Source: Paenibacillus aceris (GTDB lineage Bacteria; Bacillota; Bacilli; Paenibacillales; NBRC-103111). From it: a stretch of DNA of 64,000 bases. Made by a program: the position numbers and the translations under genes. The DNA is taken from assembly GCF_017874035.1 (NCBI RefSeq), contig NZ_JAGGKV010000025.1, positions 1-64,000 of the forward strand, given 5' to 3'. The notes beneath the pieces were generated by a model. That model was given only the letters and a program-made list of their open reading frames with translations, did no database searches and was not told the origin of the DNA. Below are positions 1 to 9,618 of this stretch, piece after piece (within the stretch, counting starts at the first letter, position 1; each line of letters opens with the position of its first letter).

Positions 1-16
1 TGTTACGTTGTCTCAT
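1..16 (-). CDS. 5' end of an unidentified gene, cut by the window edge
   Basis: Read on the minus strand, an ATG at position 16 is preceded by AAAGGGAGG at 24-32, an ideal ribosome site at ideal spacing. Only about five codons (M R Q R N) lie inside the window, so the product cannot be named. It would be transcribed away from the beta-mannosidase terminator at 198-252, so it is probably a separate unit. Confidence 0.45.
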
Positions 17-97
17 TCCGCTCGCCTCCCTTTATATGAATAGTACCTTATTTCCCATGGTACTCTCCAATTTAATTAGGGGGCTTAATAGTTATAG

Positions 98-172
98 GGC
101 AAATAAGGCCCTGTAGTTCCGTTAAGCTTCTGAAAGCCGCCCATTTAGCTCAAATAGCGCCCTATAGTTCCC
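98..172. repeat. Two-unit dispersed repeat (CCCTGTAGTTCC family)
   Basis: CCCTGTAGTTCC occurs at 109-120 and CCCTATAGTTCC at 160-171, exactly 51 bp apart. Each is preceded by a CAAATA-type sequence. The same motif with the same 51-bp spacing recurs at 31068-31130, so this is a dispersed intergenic family and not local chance. No coding sequence is seen across it. Confidence 0.6.
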
Positions 173-197
173 ATTAGCGGATAGGATCTAAAAAAAT

Positions 198-252
198 AAA
201 AAGGCTATCCCAGAAGCCATGAAACATGGCTAAGGGATGGCCTTTTTTTTAT
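198..252 (-). terminator. Intrinsic terminator of the mannoside operon
   Basis: On the minus strand a GGC-ATCCC-AGCCATG stem pairs across a TTT loop with CATGGCT-GGGAT-GCC and is followed by a long T-rich run. The opposite side also ends in T8, so it may act in both directions. It begins at the stop codon of the beta-mannosidase gene. Confidence 0.8.
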
Positions 253-2780
253 AAATTCATTGCACTCACGGACACATTGTTCAACGAAACTTTACCTCCG
301 GCTGGGTCACTGACGTGAACAATAATTTGCTCACCGGCCAGCAAGTCGAAGAAATTATCGCTGAAGCGAAGGTTCCCTTGCGGGACATCGATTTTCACCA
401 AACGCGCGTGGGCGCCATTAGCGGTAATTTGAACGGTTTGTGCAGCCTCATCCACTTGGACTTCCAACTCCGCAGGAGGAAGCTTAAGATCCTTCTGATC
501 GCGCAGGTAGAACAAGTTATCCGGTGCATCCCAGGCCGCAGTGCTCAGCTTGACGACGACCTGATCCGGCGAAGAACCGTTCAGCACGTCTCTTTCCTCT
601 AAACTGCCGAGATACACAGCTGCATTCGGTTTAACCTCCGCTTGGAAAGCATGGCTGAACAACAGCTCGCCTGCGAAGTTATACACAGACAGTACGACTT
701 CGCCCTGGAGAGCGTCCAAAGTATCGTTAACCGCCCAAACCTGAAGCGGTTGCCCTGGCTCATGATCGAGTGAAAGGAGCAGCGGGTGATAGAACTTTTT
801 CGCGTAGTAAAAGGATGCTTTCGGCAGCAGTTCATAGTCAATCAGCGACCAGCTTGTACCCGGCCAGCTGTCGTTGAGCTGCCAGACGAGCGATCCGCTT
901 GTACGGTGCTTATTGCGGCGGTAATGCTCGATACCGTACTTCAAGCCCTCGGCTTGGGTCAACATGGAGAAGTTCATGTACTCCTCAATGTTAGACGGAA
1001 TGCCGGTGTACCCTTCCATAAGCAGGATGCCCTTCTGATGGTTCGTATCTTTATTCCGATAGGCCATCTCTACACTGTTCCAGTAAAATTGGCCGTCTGG
1101 AATGTTTTTCTCAAGTGTATAGCGGTTGGCTGAAGCATGCATACCAAATTCGCTGCTGAACAGAGTGAAGTCTTTTTTGTAATTTTTAAACGTGACGCCT
1201 TCGATGCTGTAATCGAGCAAAGGTGCATCACCGAACTGGCGAGGGTAAACGGAGCCGTGCCACACCTGCCAATTATGGCGGTCACCGACGTCCGGATCAT
1301 TCGCGTCATTGCCTCCGAAAGGTGAGGAAGGCCAGTAAGCTCGGCTGTCATCCAGCAGTTCAAGTGCTTCCGGGATCAGTTCATGGTAAATGACTTCTCC
1401 CCAGAACGGGCAGTTAATGTCGCCGCCGGACGATTTCATGTCATAAAGCCAGTCGATTTCGTTGTTACCGCACCATAGCGCAAGAGACGTATAATTGCGT
1501 AGACGCTTAATGTTATAAATGACTTCCTTACGAACATTATCCATAAAATCTTGGTTAAAATCAGGGAAGAGTGCATTGGCGAAGGCGAAATCTTGCCAAA
1601 CAAGCACACCGCGCATGTCGCATTCCTCGTAAAACACGTCCTTCTCATAAATGCCGCCGGCCCAGATGCGCAGCATGTTCATATTCGAACCCACGGAGAG
1701 ATCAATCAAATCGCGATAGCGCTGATCGGGGATACTTCCGATAAAGTGATCGGCAGGAATCCAGTTGGCGCCTTTGGCGAATAGTTTGACGCCATTGAGG
1801 AGGAAAGCAAACGCATGCTCACCTTGCTCATTTTGCAGCTGAAGTTCAATGGTCCGGATTCCAAAAGGCTTCTGATAACGGTCGACGAGCTCGCCATTCG
1901 CGTAAAGCAGCACTTCCAACGCATACAAGTAAGGCTCGCCCAAGTCATGCGTCCACCATATCTTTGGATTCACGACATCCAGTGTCAATGTGTTTGTTGT
2001 TGCACGGCTTGTTAAGGTTGCTTGTCCCGTTACCGGCTCGCGCAGCGAAGCAAAGATATCGCCTTCTTGCGTCAATAGGCGAACTTCGCACTCACGTTCC
2101 ACATCTTTGCGGAGAGCGATCACATCGACATCAACCTTAATCGAAGCAGACGACTCATTAAGGGCTGCCGTTCTCGCAAAAACGCTGTCCAGCTTAGCGA
2201 GGCGTCTACGCTCAATATGAACTTTACCCCAGATGCCTACGGTAACCATTCGAGGTCCCCAGTCCCAACCGAAATTCATCGCGGCTTTACGCAGCCAAGG
2301 ACGTTCTTTCGTGTAGGAGGACCATTGGAAAAGCTCTTTATCCCGATTATGCAAGTATAACGGGTCAAACTTGACTGCGATTGTATTTTTGCCATCCACG
2401 AGTACGCGGGTCACATCGAAGGTATAGCCCATTAACATATTGTTCGTCGTGCCAATTTCCTTGCCATTGACATAGATGGTAGCGAACGTATCAAGACCCT
2501 CAAAGGTCAATTCATGCTTCTCATCCCGATCCGCTTGGAACGAATAGTTGAATGCGTAGCGATACCACCATTCCTTTTGCTCGATCCATCTGCTTTTTGC
2601 GTCATTATGGCCAAAATAAGGGTTGTCGATAAGCCCCCGCTCGATTAATGCGGAATGCACATCGCCGGGTACTGCAGCTGTGATCCAGAAACGGTCGTCC
2701 AATCCGGCAGCCGCTACTTCCAGCGGTCTGGCTTGTCCAACCTCAAATTGTTGAAGTCTCCATAAACCTGATAGTTCCAT
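249..2780 (-). CDS. Beta-mannosidase, glycoside hydrolase family 2
   Basis: An 843-residue protein with the GH2 layout: an N-terminal jelly-roll sugar-binding domain, an Ig-like domain, then a TIM barrel. The barrel carries CGNNEIDW (acid/base Glu) and the later FSSEFGMHA (nucleophile Glu). Length and the WGPRM and MNMLRIWAGG motifs fit beta-mannosidases, which release mannose from the non-reducing ends of manno-oligosaccharides. There is no signal peptide, so it should act in the cytoplasm on imported oligosaccharides. The start at 2780 was chosen because AAGGGAGAG lies seven bases upstream; an in-frame ATG further upstream would bury this site. It is the last gene of the operon that starts with the binding protein at 9366. 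Mannoside specificity is by family resemblance, so another beta-glycoside is possible. Confidence 0.88.
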   Translation of the reverse strand: MELSGLWRLQQFEVGQARPLEVAAAGLDDRFWITAAVPGDVHSALIERGLIDNPYFGHNDAKSRWIEQKEWWYRYAFNYSFQADRDEKHELTFEGLDTFATIYVNGKEIGTTNNMLMGYTFDVTRVLVDGKNTIAVKFDPLYLHNRDKELFQWSSYTKERPWLRKAAMNFGWDWGPRMVTVGIWGKVHIERRRLAKLDSVFARTAALNESSASIKVDVDVIALRKDVERECEVRLLTQEGDIFASLREPVTGQATLTSRATTNTLTLDVVNPKIWWTHDLGEPYLYALEVLLYANGELVDRYQKPFGIRTIELQLQNEQGEHAFAFLLNGVKLFAKGANWIPADHFIGSIPDQRYRDLIDLSVGSNMNMLRIWAGGIYEKDVFYEECDMRGVLVWQDFAFANALFPDFNQDFMDNVRKEVIYNIKRLRNYTSLALWCGNNEIDWLYDMKSSGGDINCPFWGEVIYHELIPEALELLDDSRAYWPSSPFGGNDANDPDVGDRHNWQVWHGSVYPRQFGDAPLLDYSIEGVTFKNYKKDFTLFSSEFGMHASANRYTLEKNIPDGQFYWNSVEMAYRNKDTNHQKGILLMEGYTGIPSNIEEYMNFSMLTQAEGLKYGIEHYRRNKHRTSGSLVWQLNDSWPGTSWSLIDYELLPKASFYYAKKFYHPLLLSLDHEPGQPLQVWAVNDTLDALQGEVVLSVYNFAGELLFSHAFQAEVKPNAAVYLGSLEERDVLNGSSPDQVVVKLSTAAWDAPDNLFYLRDQKDLKLPPAELEVQVDEAAQTVQITANGAHARLVKIDVPQGNLRFSDNFFDLLAGEQIIVHVSDPAGGKVSLNNVSVSAMNL

Positions 2781-2810
2781 GTCTGTTCTCTCCCTTGGTT
2801 TCATTGCAGC

Positions 2811-4391
2811 TTACGATTTAGATGTATGTCTTACATGCTTAGTAGCTTCTTCCCTGAACTCGCTAGGTGTTTTCCCCGTGAATTTCTTGAACACCTGACT
2901 GAAATATTTGATATCTTCAAATCCGACAGCGCCTGCGATTTCAGCGATTTTGGCAGGTGATCCGGTAAGGATTTCCATCGCCCGGTTGATTCGCTGCCTT
3001 GTCACATAATCGCCGAACGTGATGCCGGCTTCCTTTTTAAACACTTCGCTCAAATGGTTGGGATGCAAATGTACGAATTTCGCGACCTGCTGCAAGCCCA
3101 CGTCATTGCCTAGATTTTGCTGGATATAAGCCATAGCTTTCTGGGTATGCGTAGCTTTGCCTTCCCCGAGACGATGGTGGTAAAGCTCCATAAGGGCAAG
3201 CAAATGCTGAAACAGGACATCCTTGAGCAACGTGCCGCGCTTCAGCGTAAGCGGGCTGATTTGTTCTTCGATGTTTCCGGAGCGGCCAGTAGCGGTCAAC
3301 ACACGTTCTAGCCACCGATGGGCGGAGAGCGCGGCTGAGCGAATTTTTGACTCCAGCGAATCAATGGTCATTTGGGGATCCTCGTACTCCGGTTGTAAAA
3401 AACGGTGAACCCAGCTCTTTAGCGCGATGGAATCATTCTCCAGCAGAATGGCCGAGAGCTCCAATTCTTCTTCATGCGAGCAAACCGTTCTGCCGCCTTT
3501 GCGTTGAACAATATCCGAGTAATCAAGTAAAGATTGTTCCAATATCGGTTTATAGCTGTAGGCATAATCGGCCGTGATATAAGATTTATGCAAATCCTCC
3601 ACCCGGTAAACCGGTTCCCCGATAGAAAGCCATATTTTGCATTTCAGCAACCGTTCAATTTTACCCAGCGCCGCGGAAGGATGGTTGTTTGGATCGGTAC
3701 CCAGTTCATTCCGTGTGGCGACGATGATTTGTTGTTTATAAATTAAGGTTTCACATTTCAAAAGTTCATGCAGAATATTATCCACAGCGAACAAAAGAAG
3801 AGAGGTCGCCGCTGTCGATTCAGCCCAACCTTCAGCCGCGATCATGTAGACTTGAAGCTTGCAGTCACCGGTGCTCGGCCTAGGAAACAAGAGCGGCATG
3901 TACTCAGACAGCAGGGCTGAATCTATGGCTGAAGTCGCTCCCTCAATGATCCATTGTTCGAATAACCGATTGCGGATTTCTTTATTTTTGTACTGATCCT
4001 GGTTGTGGTGCTTCCATTTTTCCTCAATGCTTTGTTTGACCTTCAGGACGGTCTTCATGATTTCCTCAGGACGGCTTGTTTTCAGTAAATAATCGCTGAC
4101 CCCTTGCCGAATCGCTTCCTGCATATAAACGAAATCATCGTACCCCGAAAGAATAATGACTTCGATTTCCGGCAAAAGCTCCTTGGCCTTCTTCGCAAGC
4201 TCAAGCCCGTTCATACGTTTCATGCGAATGTCCGTCAACAGAATATGAGGATGCTCCTCCGGTATACGGCGAAGCGCTTCTTCGGCAGAAGCGGCTGGTT
4301 GAAGAAGATCTACACCAATTTCATGCCACTTGATGACTTTTGCGAGCCCCGTACGGATGATGACTTCATCATCAACGATCATGATTTTCAT
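2811..4391 (-). CDS. AraC-type response regulator (YesN-like)
   Basis: A 526-residue protein. Residues 1-120 form a receiver domain (MIVDDE, phospho-acceptor Asp in LLTDIRM, and the Lys of LLKTSRP). A divergent middle region follows, and the last 100 residues carry two AraC helix-turn-helix motifs (GLQQVAKFVHLHPNHLS; IAEIAGAVGFEDIKYFSQVF). The start at 4391 has AGGAGGAATCCC directly upstream. Its first 20 bases overlap the end of the histidine kinase gene, so the two are translationally coupled. Such pairs usually activate the adjacent sugar ABC transporter operon; here the likely target is the promoter before 9366. The inducer is unknown. Confidence 0.9.
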   Translation of the reverse strand: MKIMIVDDEVIIRTGLAKVIKWHEIGVDLLQPAASAEEALRRIPEEHPHILLTDIRMKRMNGLELAKKAKELLPEIEVIILSGYDDFVYMQEAIRQGVSDYLLKTSRPEEIMKTVLKVKQSIEEKWKHHNQDQYKNKEIRNRLFEQWIIEGATSAIDSALLSEYMPLLFPRPSTGDCKLQVYMIAAEGWAESTAATSLLLFAVDNILHELLKCETLIYKQQIIVATRNELGTDPNNHPSAALGKIERLLKCKIWLSIGEPVYRVEDLHKSYITADYAYSYKPILEQSLLDYSDIVQRKGGRTVCSHEEELELSAILLENDSIALKSWVHRFLQPEYEDPQMTIDSLESKIRSAALSAHRWLERVLTATGRSGNIEEQISPLTLKRGTLLKDVLFQHLLALMELYHHRLGEGKATHTQKAMAYIQQNLGNDVGLQQVAKFVHLHPNHLSEVFKKEAGITFGDYVTRQRINRAMEILTGSPAKIAEIAGAVGFEDIKYFSQVFKKFTGKTPSEFREEATKHVRHTSKS

Positions 4392-6144
4392 GGGATTCCT
4401 CCAATATGGGTATGGAAAAAGAAACACAAGTGCCTGCATATAATTTGCTCTCGACGATGAGTCCCGATTCCGGTCCATAGTGCAGCAGCAGCCGTTCATG
4501 TACATTTCGCATGCCGTAGCTGGCATCGGAGGGGGGCTGTCCGTCCTGCGGATTCAGACTTTGTTTAACTGCAGCTAACTGTTCCTCGGACATCCCGATG
4601 CCATCATCCATAACTTTGAAGCCGATGAGGTTGCCTTTCTGCTCAGCATAGATCGAGATGGTGCCCTTGGCTTCTTTTTTCTGAATGCCGTGGATCATCG
4701 CATTTTCAACGAGGGGTTGAAGCAGCAGCTTCAGCATCAAGGTATTATTCAGTCTGGCATCAATCGTAAAGTCGACCTCGAATTCGTCAGGGAAACGAAT
4801 AGCTTGAACCAGCACATAGTTGCGAATATGCGCGATTTCTTGCGAGACGGTACAGTATTCCTTCCCCTTGTTCAAACTGAAGCGAAGGAAATCACTTAAG
4901 GCGCCGACCATCTCAGCGATCCGATTTTCTTCCGTCAACAGCGCAATCCAATGAATGGAGGAAAGCGTATTGTACAGGAAATGCGGATTAATCTGTGCCT
5001 GCAGTGCCCGCATGTCCGCTTCTTTCTTGCGTGTTTCATTCTGAATGAGCTGCTTTTTGAGTGCCTCAATGTGCGTCCCCAACATGTTGTAGCTTTGAGC
5101 AAGCCGTCCAATTTCATCCTTGGAATCCGCCGGGTATTGGGGCAAGGGCTCGTTTGGATTGATTTTGGAGAGCAGCCGGGTCAAGGTCCGAAGCGGATTC
5201 GTTACCTTTTGAATGACAAACAAGGTGAGAACGATATTTGTAAGGATAGCCAGAAGGGCCGCAACGCCTAATAACTGCAGAATGTACCGATTTTGAGCGC
5301 GGTACAATTGAGAAGGAATGACGCCGACAATCGTCCAATCGATAGAGGGTTCTCGATAATAAAGAATATTATGCTGAGTATTCCCTTGACCATAGGTCCA
5401 TTCTCCGGATACTTTGTTTCTCAAATTCGCGCTAACCCCCGGAAACAGCGATTCGAACGGGCGAGCGAGCCAGCTTTTATCCGTAGCGGACATAACCTCA
5501 TGACGATTGTTCAGCAAAGCAACTTGTCCATGACCTTCTGCCAACATAGGCTCAGACCATATTCGTGAGAGTACTTGTTCATCCAGTGTAATCGAAAGCC
5601 AACCGAGCGTCTGATAACTGTTGTAGCTGCGAAAAGGGCGGATAAAGGAAAAAACCTTTCGTTCCCCCAAGTAGTTTTCAATGTGATAGAGCTGTGTCCA
5701 TGTCTTATCCGTAATCTCTTTTATGTCTATTTGTTCGTGAATATCCGTTTGATAGATCGTTGAAGTGGATAGAGGCGCCTCAGCACTTGGATTTTTTGAA
5801 TAGAGCGTAATGTTGGAAATGTAGTCTTTGGAGTAAACCAGATTTGTCATTAGTCCGAGAATAGCGATTTTTTTCGATTCATCCGGTTTATTCATATAGG
5901 CTTGAACTTCGCTTTGTCCGATTATAAAGAGAGACATATTTTCAACGTCCTTCAAAATAAAGCGGAATTTGGCATCCATTTGAGCCAATGTGTCAAGACC
6001 TGCCTGCTGTGCTTTTCCTTCGGTAACGTTGGAGGATATGGTGAAGGCAAACGTGCCAAGAAACAACAAGGGGATTAATGTCGTAACGAGCATAATGACA
6101 GAAAGCTTGCTGCGTAGCGAGTATCCAAACCATTTGATCATCAC
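4372..6144 (-). CDS. Sensor histidine kinase (YesM/LytS-like)
   Basis: A 590-residue membrane kinase. A transmembrane helix at about 13-35 and a second near 287-310 flank an extracellular sensor domain of about 250 residues. A HAMP segment follows, then the His_kinase motif INPHFLYNTLSS (phospho-acceptor His near 388) and an ATPase domain with DDGIGM. A ribosome site AAAGGAGC lies nine bases before the double ATG. The gene sits between the permease genes and its regulator, which suggests that the extracellular domain senses a mannoside or the loaded binding protein. The ligand is inference. Confidence 0.9.
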   Translation of the reverse strand: MMIKWFGYSLRSKLSVIMLVTTLIPLLFLGTFAFTISSNVTEGKAQQAGLDTLAQMDAKFRFILKDVENMSLFIIGQSEVQAYMNKPDESKKIAILGLMTNLVYSKDYISNITLYSKNPSAEAPLSTSTIYQTDIHEQIDIKEITDKTWTQLYHIENYLGERKVFSFIRPFRSYNSYQTLGWLSITLDEQVLSRIWSEPMLAEGHGQVALLNNRHEVMSATDKSWLARPFESLFPGVSANLRNKVSGEWTYGQGNTQHNILYYREPSIDWTIVGVIPSQLYRAQNRYILQLLGVAALLAILTNIVLTLFVIQKVTNPLRTLTRLLSKINPNEPLPQYPADSKDEIGRLAQSYNMLGTHIEALKKQLIQNETRKKEADMRALQAQINPHFLYNTLSSIHWIALLTEENRIAEMVGALSDFLRFSLNKGKEYCTVSQEIAHIRNYVLVQAIRFPDEFEVDFTIDARLNNTLMLKLLLQPLVENAMIHGIQKKEAKGTISIYAEQKGNLIGFKVMDDGIGMSEEQLAAVKQSLNPQDGQPPSDASYGMRNVHERLLLHYGPESGLIVESKLYAGTCVSFSIPILEESHENHDR

Positions 6145-6176
6145 ACAATTGCTCCTTTGTTGTTTACTGTGGCAGA

Positions 6177-7055
6177 TTAGCCTTTAACGGCTCCGGCTGT
6201 CATGCCTTTCATGACTTGTTCCTGGAAGGCGAGATATACAGCAATGGTAGGGACTACCGCAATGGTCATAGCCGCTAGGGTTAGACCGTAATCCGTTTGA
6301 TAGCCATCGGCAAAGTTGGCGATACTGAGAGGCAGCGTTTTTAAGCTGCTTTTGCTGATAAACACAAGTGCGAACGAGAAATCGTTCCAGAAGTGCAGAA
6401 AGCTGAGAATAATGACCGTCGATAGAGCCGGTAAGGAAATAGGCAGCATAATGCGCCAAAACACACCCCATAGCCGTGTGCCGTCAATATAAGCAGCCTC
6501 TTCAATTTCTTTAGGAACGGATGCCAGATAGGCTGTTAGCACGAAAATAGCCGTCGGCAAAGCGAAGGCGGTATAAGGCAGAATAAGCGCCCAGTAGGAA
6601 TTCAGCAGGCTCACTTGTTTCATAAGAATGAACAGAGGAACCAGTGTGCTGTGAATAGGAATCAGCATGCCGATAACGAAGAACGTTAGAATGATGCCTT
6701 TAAAACGAAACTTCAATCTGGCGAGTACATAGGCGGCGAGAGAGCTTACGAATAACGTGAGCGCTAATGAAACCAAGGAAACGATGACGGAATTTAGAAA
6801 CGCCGTTCCCATTTTGGACGATTTCCACGCCGTCGCGTAGTTGGAGAACTGCCATGAAACGGGCAGTCCAAACGGATTGTTGAAAAACTCTCCGGTCGTT
6901 TTAAAAGAGGATATTACTAACCAGAGCAGCGGGAATAACGTTAAGATGGCATACAGGGTTAAGAACGTCCAAAGTACGCCTTGTTTGACTAGGCTAAATG
7001 AAAAAGCAGATTTTGATGATCTTGCATGTGCCGGTTGTGCAGCAAGTGGTTGCAT
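6177..7055 (-). CDS. Sugar ABC transporter permease, MalG/LacG type
   Basis: A 292-residue inner-membrane protein with about six hydrophobic helices. The EAA loop reads EEAAYIDGTRLWGVFWRIMLPI, the contact site for the ATPase, and the C-terminus MKGMTAGAVKG is typical of CUT1 MalG-type subunits. AAAGGAGG precedes the ATG by nine bases. It forms the translocation pore with the gene immediately upstream (7074-7949). No ATP-binding subunit is encoded in the operon; such systems commonly share an MsmX-like ATPase encoded elsewhere. Confidence 0.92.
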   Translation of the reverse strand: MQPLAAQPAHARSSKSAFSFSLVKQGVLWTFLTLYAILTLFPLLWLVISSFKTTGEFFNNPFGLPVSWQFSNYATAWKSSKMGTAFLNSVIVSLVSLALTLFVSSLAAYVLARLKFRFKGIILTFFVIGMLIPIHSTLVPLFILMKQVSLLNSYWALILPYTAFALPTAIFVLTAYLASVPKEIEEAAYIDGTRLWGVFWRIMLPISLPALSTVIILSFLHFWNDFSFALVFISKSSLKTLPLSIANFADGYQTDYGLTLAAMTIAVVPTIAVYLAFQEQVMKGMTAGAVKG

Positions 7056-7073
7056 GCTTACATTCCTCCTTTC

Positions 7074-7949
7074 TTATGCTTTCGATTTGCGGCTCGTGAT
7101 CCATTGGCTTAACCCAATGAAGATCAGGCTGATCAGGACGATGGAAGTAGAAATCGCGCTCCCGAATCCGTAACGGTACGAAGAGAAGGTCGAATTGTAC
7201 ATATATGTCGCGAGCAATTCGGTGCCGTGTGCGGGACCGCCTTTTGTCATGACATAGACCAAATCGAATGATTTCAAGCTGCCGGAAATACATAAAATGA
7301 TGGCGATTTGCACAGTCGTCCAAATCATAGGCAGTGTAATCGAGATCAGCTTGCGAGCGCCCTCTGCGCCATCAAGTTGAGCGGCGTCGTGAATTTCCCC
7401 GGGAATATTTTGAAAAGCGGAGATGAAAATAATGAGATACAGACCTACGAAGCTCCAAATTAATGGAGGCGCTAGAGAGAAGATGGCAATTTTCGTATCA
7501 GACAGCCATTGCAGCTTCCAGCTTTCCAGACCGAGCTTGTCGAGGAGGAAATTCAGAATCCCAATCTGCGGGTGATAAATATACTGCCAGATCATCCCGA
7601 TAACGACAGAAGACAGAACCATCGGAACAAAAACTGCAGAGCGGATAAAGCGTTGAAGCGCATTGCTTTTGTGCAGCAGGATGGCGAGAATAAGCGCGAT
7701 AGGAAGTTGACCGAAGACAGAAACAACCAGGAAAATAAGATTGTTCTTCATGGCTCGCCAGAAGATAGGATCGTGGATAATCTCCACATAATTCTTGAGG
7801 CCGATGAATTTCGCTGCGCCAATCCCTTTCCAATCAAAGAAGCTGTAGTAAGAGGACCAGATGACAGGGACAAAGACAAATAAAGCATAGATCAGAATTG
7901 CAGGCGTAAGACTTAGTATAACGAACCTGCGTATATAGGATGCATTCAT
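7074..7949 (-). CDS. Sugar ABC transporter permease, MalF/UgpA type
   Basis: A 291-residue permease with six predicted membrane spans and the EAA-like loop EIHDAAQLDGAEGARKLISI. The start at 7949 (MNASYIRRF) was preferred over an in-frame GTG three codons earlier because AAGGAA lies nine bases before the ATG and would abut the GTG. It pairs with the permease at 6177-7055. A strong hairpin separates it from the binding-protein gene, which fits lower expression of the permeases than of the binding protein. Confidence 0.92.
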   Translation of the reverse strand: MNASYIRRFVILSLTPAILIYALFVFVPVIWSSYYSFFDWKGIGAAKFIGLKNYVEIIHDPIFWRAMKNNLIFLVVSVFGQLPIALILAILLHKSNALQRFIRSAVFVPMVLSSVVIGMIWQYIYHPQIGILNFLLDKLGLESWKLQWLSDTKIAIFSLAPPLIWSFVGLYLIIFISAFQNIPGEIHDAAQLDGAEGARKLISITLPMIWTTVQIAIILCISGSLKSFDLVYVMTKGGPAHGTELLATYMYNSTFSSYRYGFGSAISTSIVLISLIFIGLSQWITSRKSKA

Positions 7950-7973
7950 TATTCTCACTTCCTTTGCTAGTGA

Positions 7974-8014
7974 AAGTATCTAGCCCTGCCACGGTTGTGG
8001 AGGGCTGGATACTT
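7974..8014 (-). other. Intra-operon hairpin between binding protein and permease
   Basis: AAGTATC-AGCCCT-CCAC pairs across a short loop with GTGG-AGGGCT-GATACTT, a stem of about 17 pairs with three mismatches and no T run. Hairpins at this position in sugar-transport operons often block 3' decay or cause partial termination, raising binding-protein levels relative to permeases. The role here is inferred. Confidence 0.6.
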
Positions 8015-8031
8015 ATATTTATAGGGATCGA

Positions 8032-9366
8032 TTATTTACCGAGCGAGCTTGCTTGTGAATCTTGAATTTTCTTCGCGATAGCTTCTGGATTTCCACCCAT
8101 AAGCAGTTCTTGCAATCCGTTGTTAATGACTTCCACAGTCGCAGAGCTTAGTTTGGAGTCATAAACAGGCGTAATTTTTGTAGTTTTCATCAAATCGTTC
8201 AATTCAACGAAAAGCGGATGCGCTTTGCTTGGATCAAGGTCGATTTTGTAGCTGACTAGTGTTGAGCTGTTAAGCGTTGCTTGCTGACCTTCAGGTCCGG
8301 AAAGCGCATAGAACAATTTAAGTGCAGCGTCTTTCTTCGCGCCTGTTAACTTTTTGCTAACGCCAAGGCCTGTTCCGACTACGCCGGATGTCGTTTGAGC
8401 TTCGCCTTTCCCGCCGTTAACTGGAGGAAGAAGCGCTACGTGGGTGTTAGCCAATACATCTTTTGGCGTGTTTTGCACAACGTCGGCCATCGCCCAACCG
8501 CCATCGATAAACATTGCGGCTTTGCCTTGGAAGTAAAGCTGTCTCATTTGGTTTTGATCGATGCTGTTAAAACCATCTTGGAAAGCTTTCGAATCGCCAA
8601 GCGATTTTAAAGTAGTCAAAGATTGAATGAATTCCGGATCCGTGAATTTTGCGCCGTCTTGTTTAGCAGCTTTTAGGAACCATTCTGTACCTGTTGTACG
8701 ATCGGCAATCGAGCTGAAGATGGTGGACTGTACAGCCCAGTTAGCTTTATTGCCGAGCGCGATAGGAATCACTTTATTATCGTTAAACGTTTTGACCGCC
8801 GCGGTCAGCTCGTCCCATGTTTTTGGAACTTGTACTTTATATTGATCGAAAAGGGCTTTGTTGTAGTAAATGAAGGACGTAGGCGATAAGTTCATAGGAA
8901 CGGAATAGATTTTACCGTCAACCGTATAGCCATCGAGTGCGTTAGGAATGAAATTGCCTTTCCACTCCGGTTTGCTGTCCAAGAATTCATTGATCGGCTG
9001 CAAAAGGTTGCCGCTAACGAATTCCTTCGTCATCGCATCGGGCCACATCACGAATAGGTCGGGCATTTCATTAGCCGCGGCCACCGTTTTCAAACGTGTT
9101 TTTAGACCGTCTGTTGGAAGGCCTTCAATTTCAAGTTCGATGTCGCTGTTTTGCGCTTTGAAATCATCTAGGATTTTGCGCATAGCCAGCGCTTTAGCAT
9201 CCTGACCGGACCAGTTATGCCAGATAGTAAGTTTAACTTTCTCTTTGGAGCCGCCGCTGGCTGCCGTTGAAGCTGCATTGTCTGTAGTCTTTGGGCCACC
9301 GCCACATCCGGCAAGCAGCACAGTTGATGCAAGCAATACAGTAGAAATTTGAGTGAGTTTTTTCAT
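8032..9366 (-). CDS. Sugar ABC transporter substrate-binding lipoprotein
   Basis: A 444-residue extracytoplasmic protein. The first 20 residues form a lipoprotein signal ending in the lipobox LLAGC, then a Gly/Ser/Thr linker, then a CUT1 binding fold (LTIWHNWSGQD; a mid-protein MFIDGGWAM; GLGVSKKLTGAKKDAALKL). AGGAGGTCAATTT precedes the ATG. It is the first gene of the operon ending in beta-mannosidase, so mannosides are the likely cargo. It is not a close copy of the two binding proteins at 50649 and 59346. Confidence 0.92.
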   Translation of the reverse strand: MKKLTQISTVLLASTVLLAGCGGGPKTTDNAASTAASGGSKEKVKLTIWHNWSGQDAKALAMRKILDDFKAQNSDIELEIEGLPTDGLKTRLKTVAAANEMPDLFVMWPDAMTKEFVSGNLLQPINEFLDSKPEWKGNFIPNALDGYTVDGKIYSVPMNLSPTSFIYYNKALFDQYKVQVPKTWDELTAAVKTFNDNKVIPIALGNKANWAVQSTIFSSIADRTTGTEWFLKAAKQDGAKFTDPEFIQSLTTLKSLGDSKAFQDGFNSIDQNQMRQLYFQGKAAMFIDGGWAMADVVQNTPKDVLANTHVALLPPVNGGKGEAQTTSGVVGTGLGVSKKLTGAKKDAALKLFYALSGPEGQQATLNSSTLVSYKIDLDPSKAHPLFVELNDLMKTTKITPVYDSKLSSATVEVINNGLQELLMGGNPEAIAKKIQDSQASSLGK

Positions 9367-9411
9367 AAATTGACCTCCTGTTAGTGACTCTAATTGTATA
9401 TTTTACGGATT

Positions 9412-9424
9412 CTAAATAATTTAG
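9412..9424. promoter_or_regulatory. Palindrome upstream of the mannoside operon
   Basis: CTAAATAATTTAG is a perfect 13-base palindrome about 46 bases before the binding-protein start, next to an AT-rich stretch containing TACAAT on the minus strand that could serve as a -10 box. It could be an operator or the site of the AraC-type regulator. No convincing -35 box was found. Confidence 0.3.
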
Positions 9425-9618
9425 TAAGGTGAAGAGGATAAGGAACAGGGTAGAAAATCATCGGATCAACTTCGGCCATAAAATTTGATGCAAACTTAAT
9501 CAATTATCTGGGTTCAGAAACCAGATCTAACAAATAAAGCATGGATGGTACAAATCCTTCGACTGTATGATAAAGCAGTTGTTGTTTGAATATTACAGGC
9601 GAAGGAAGGGTGTTGTAT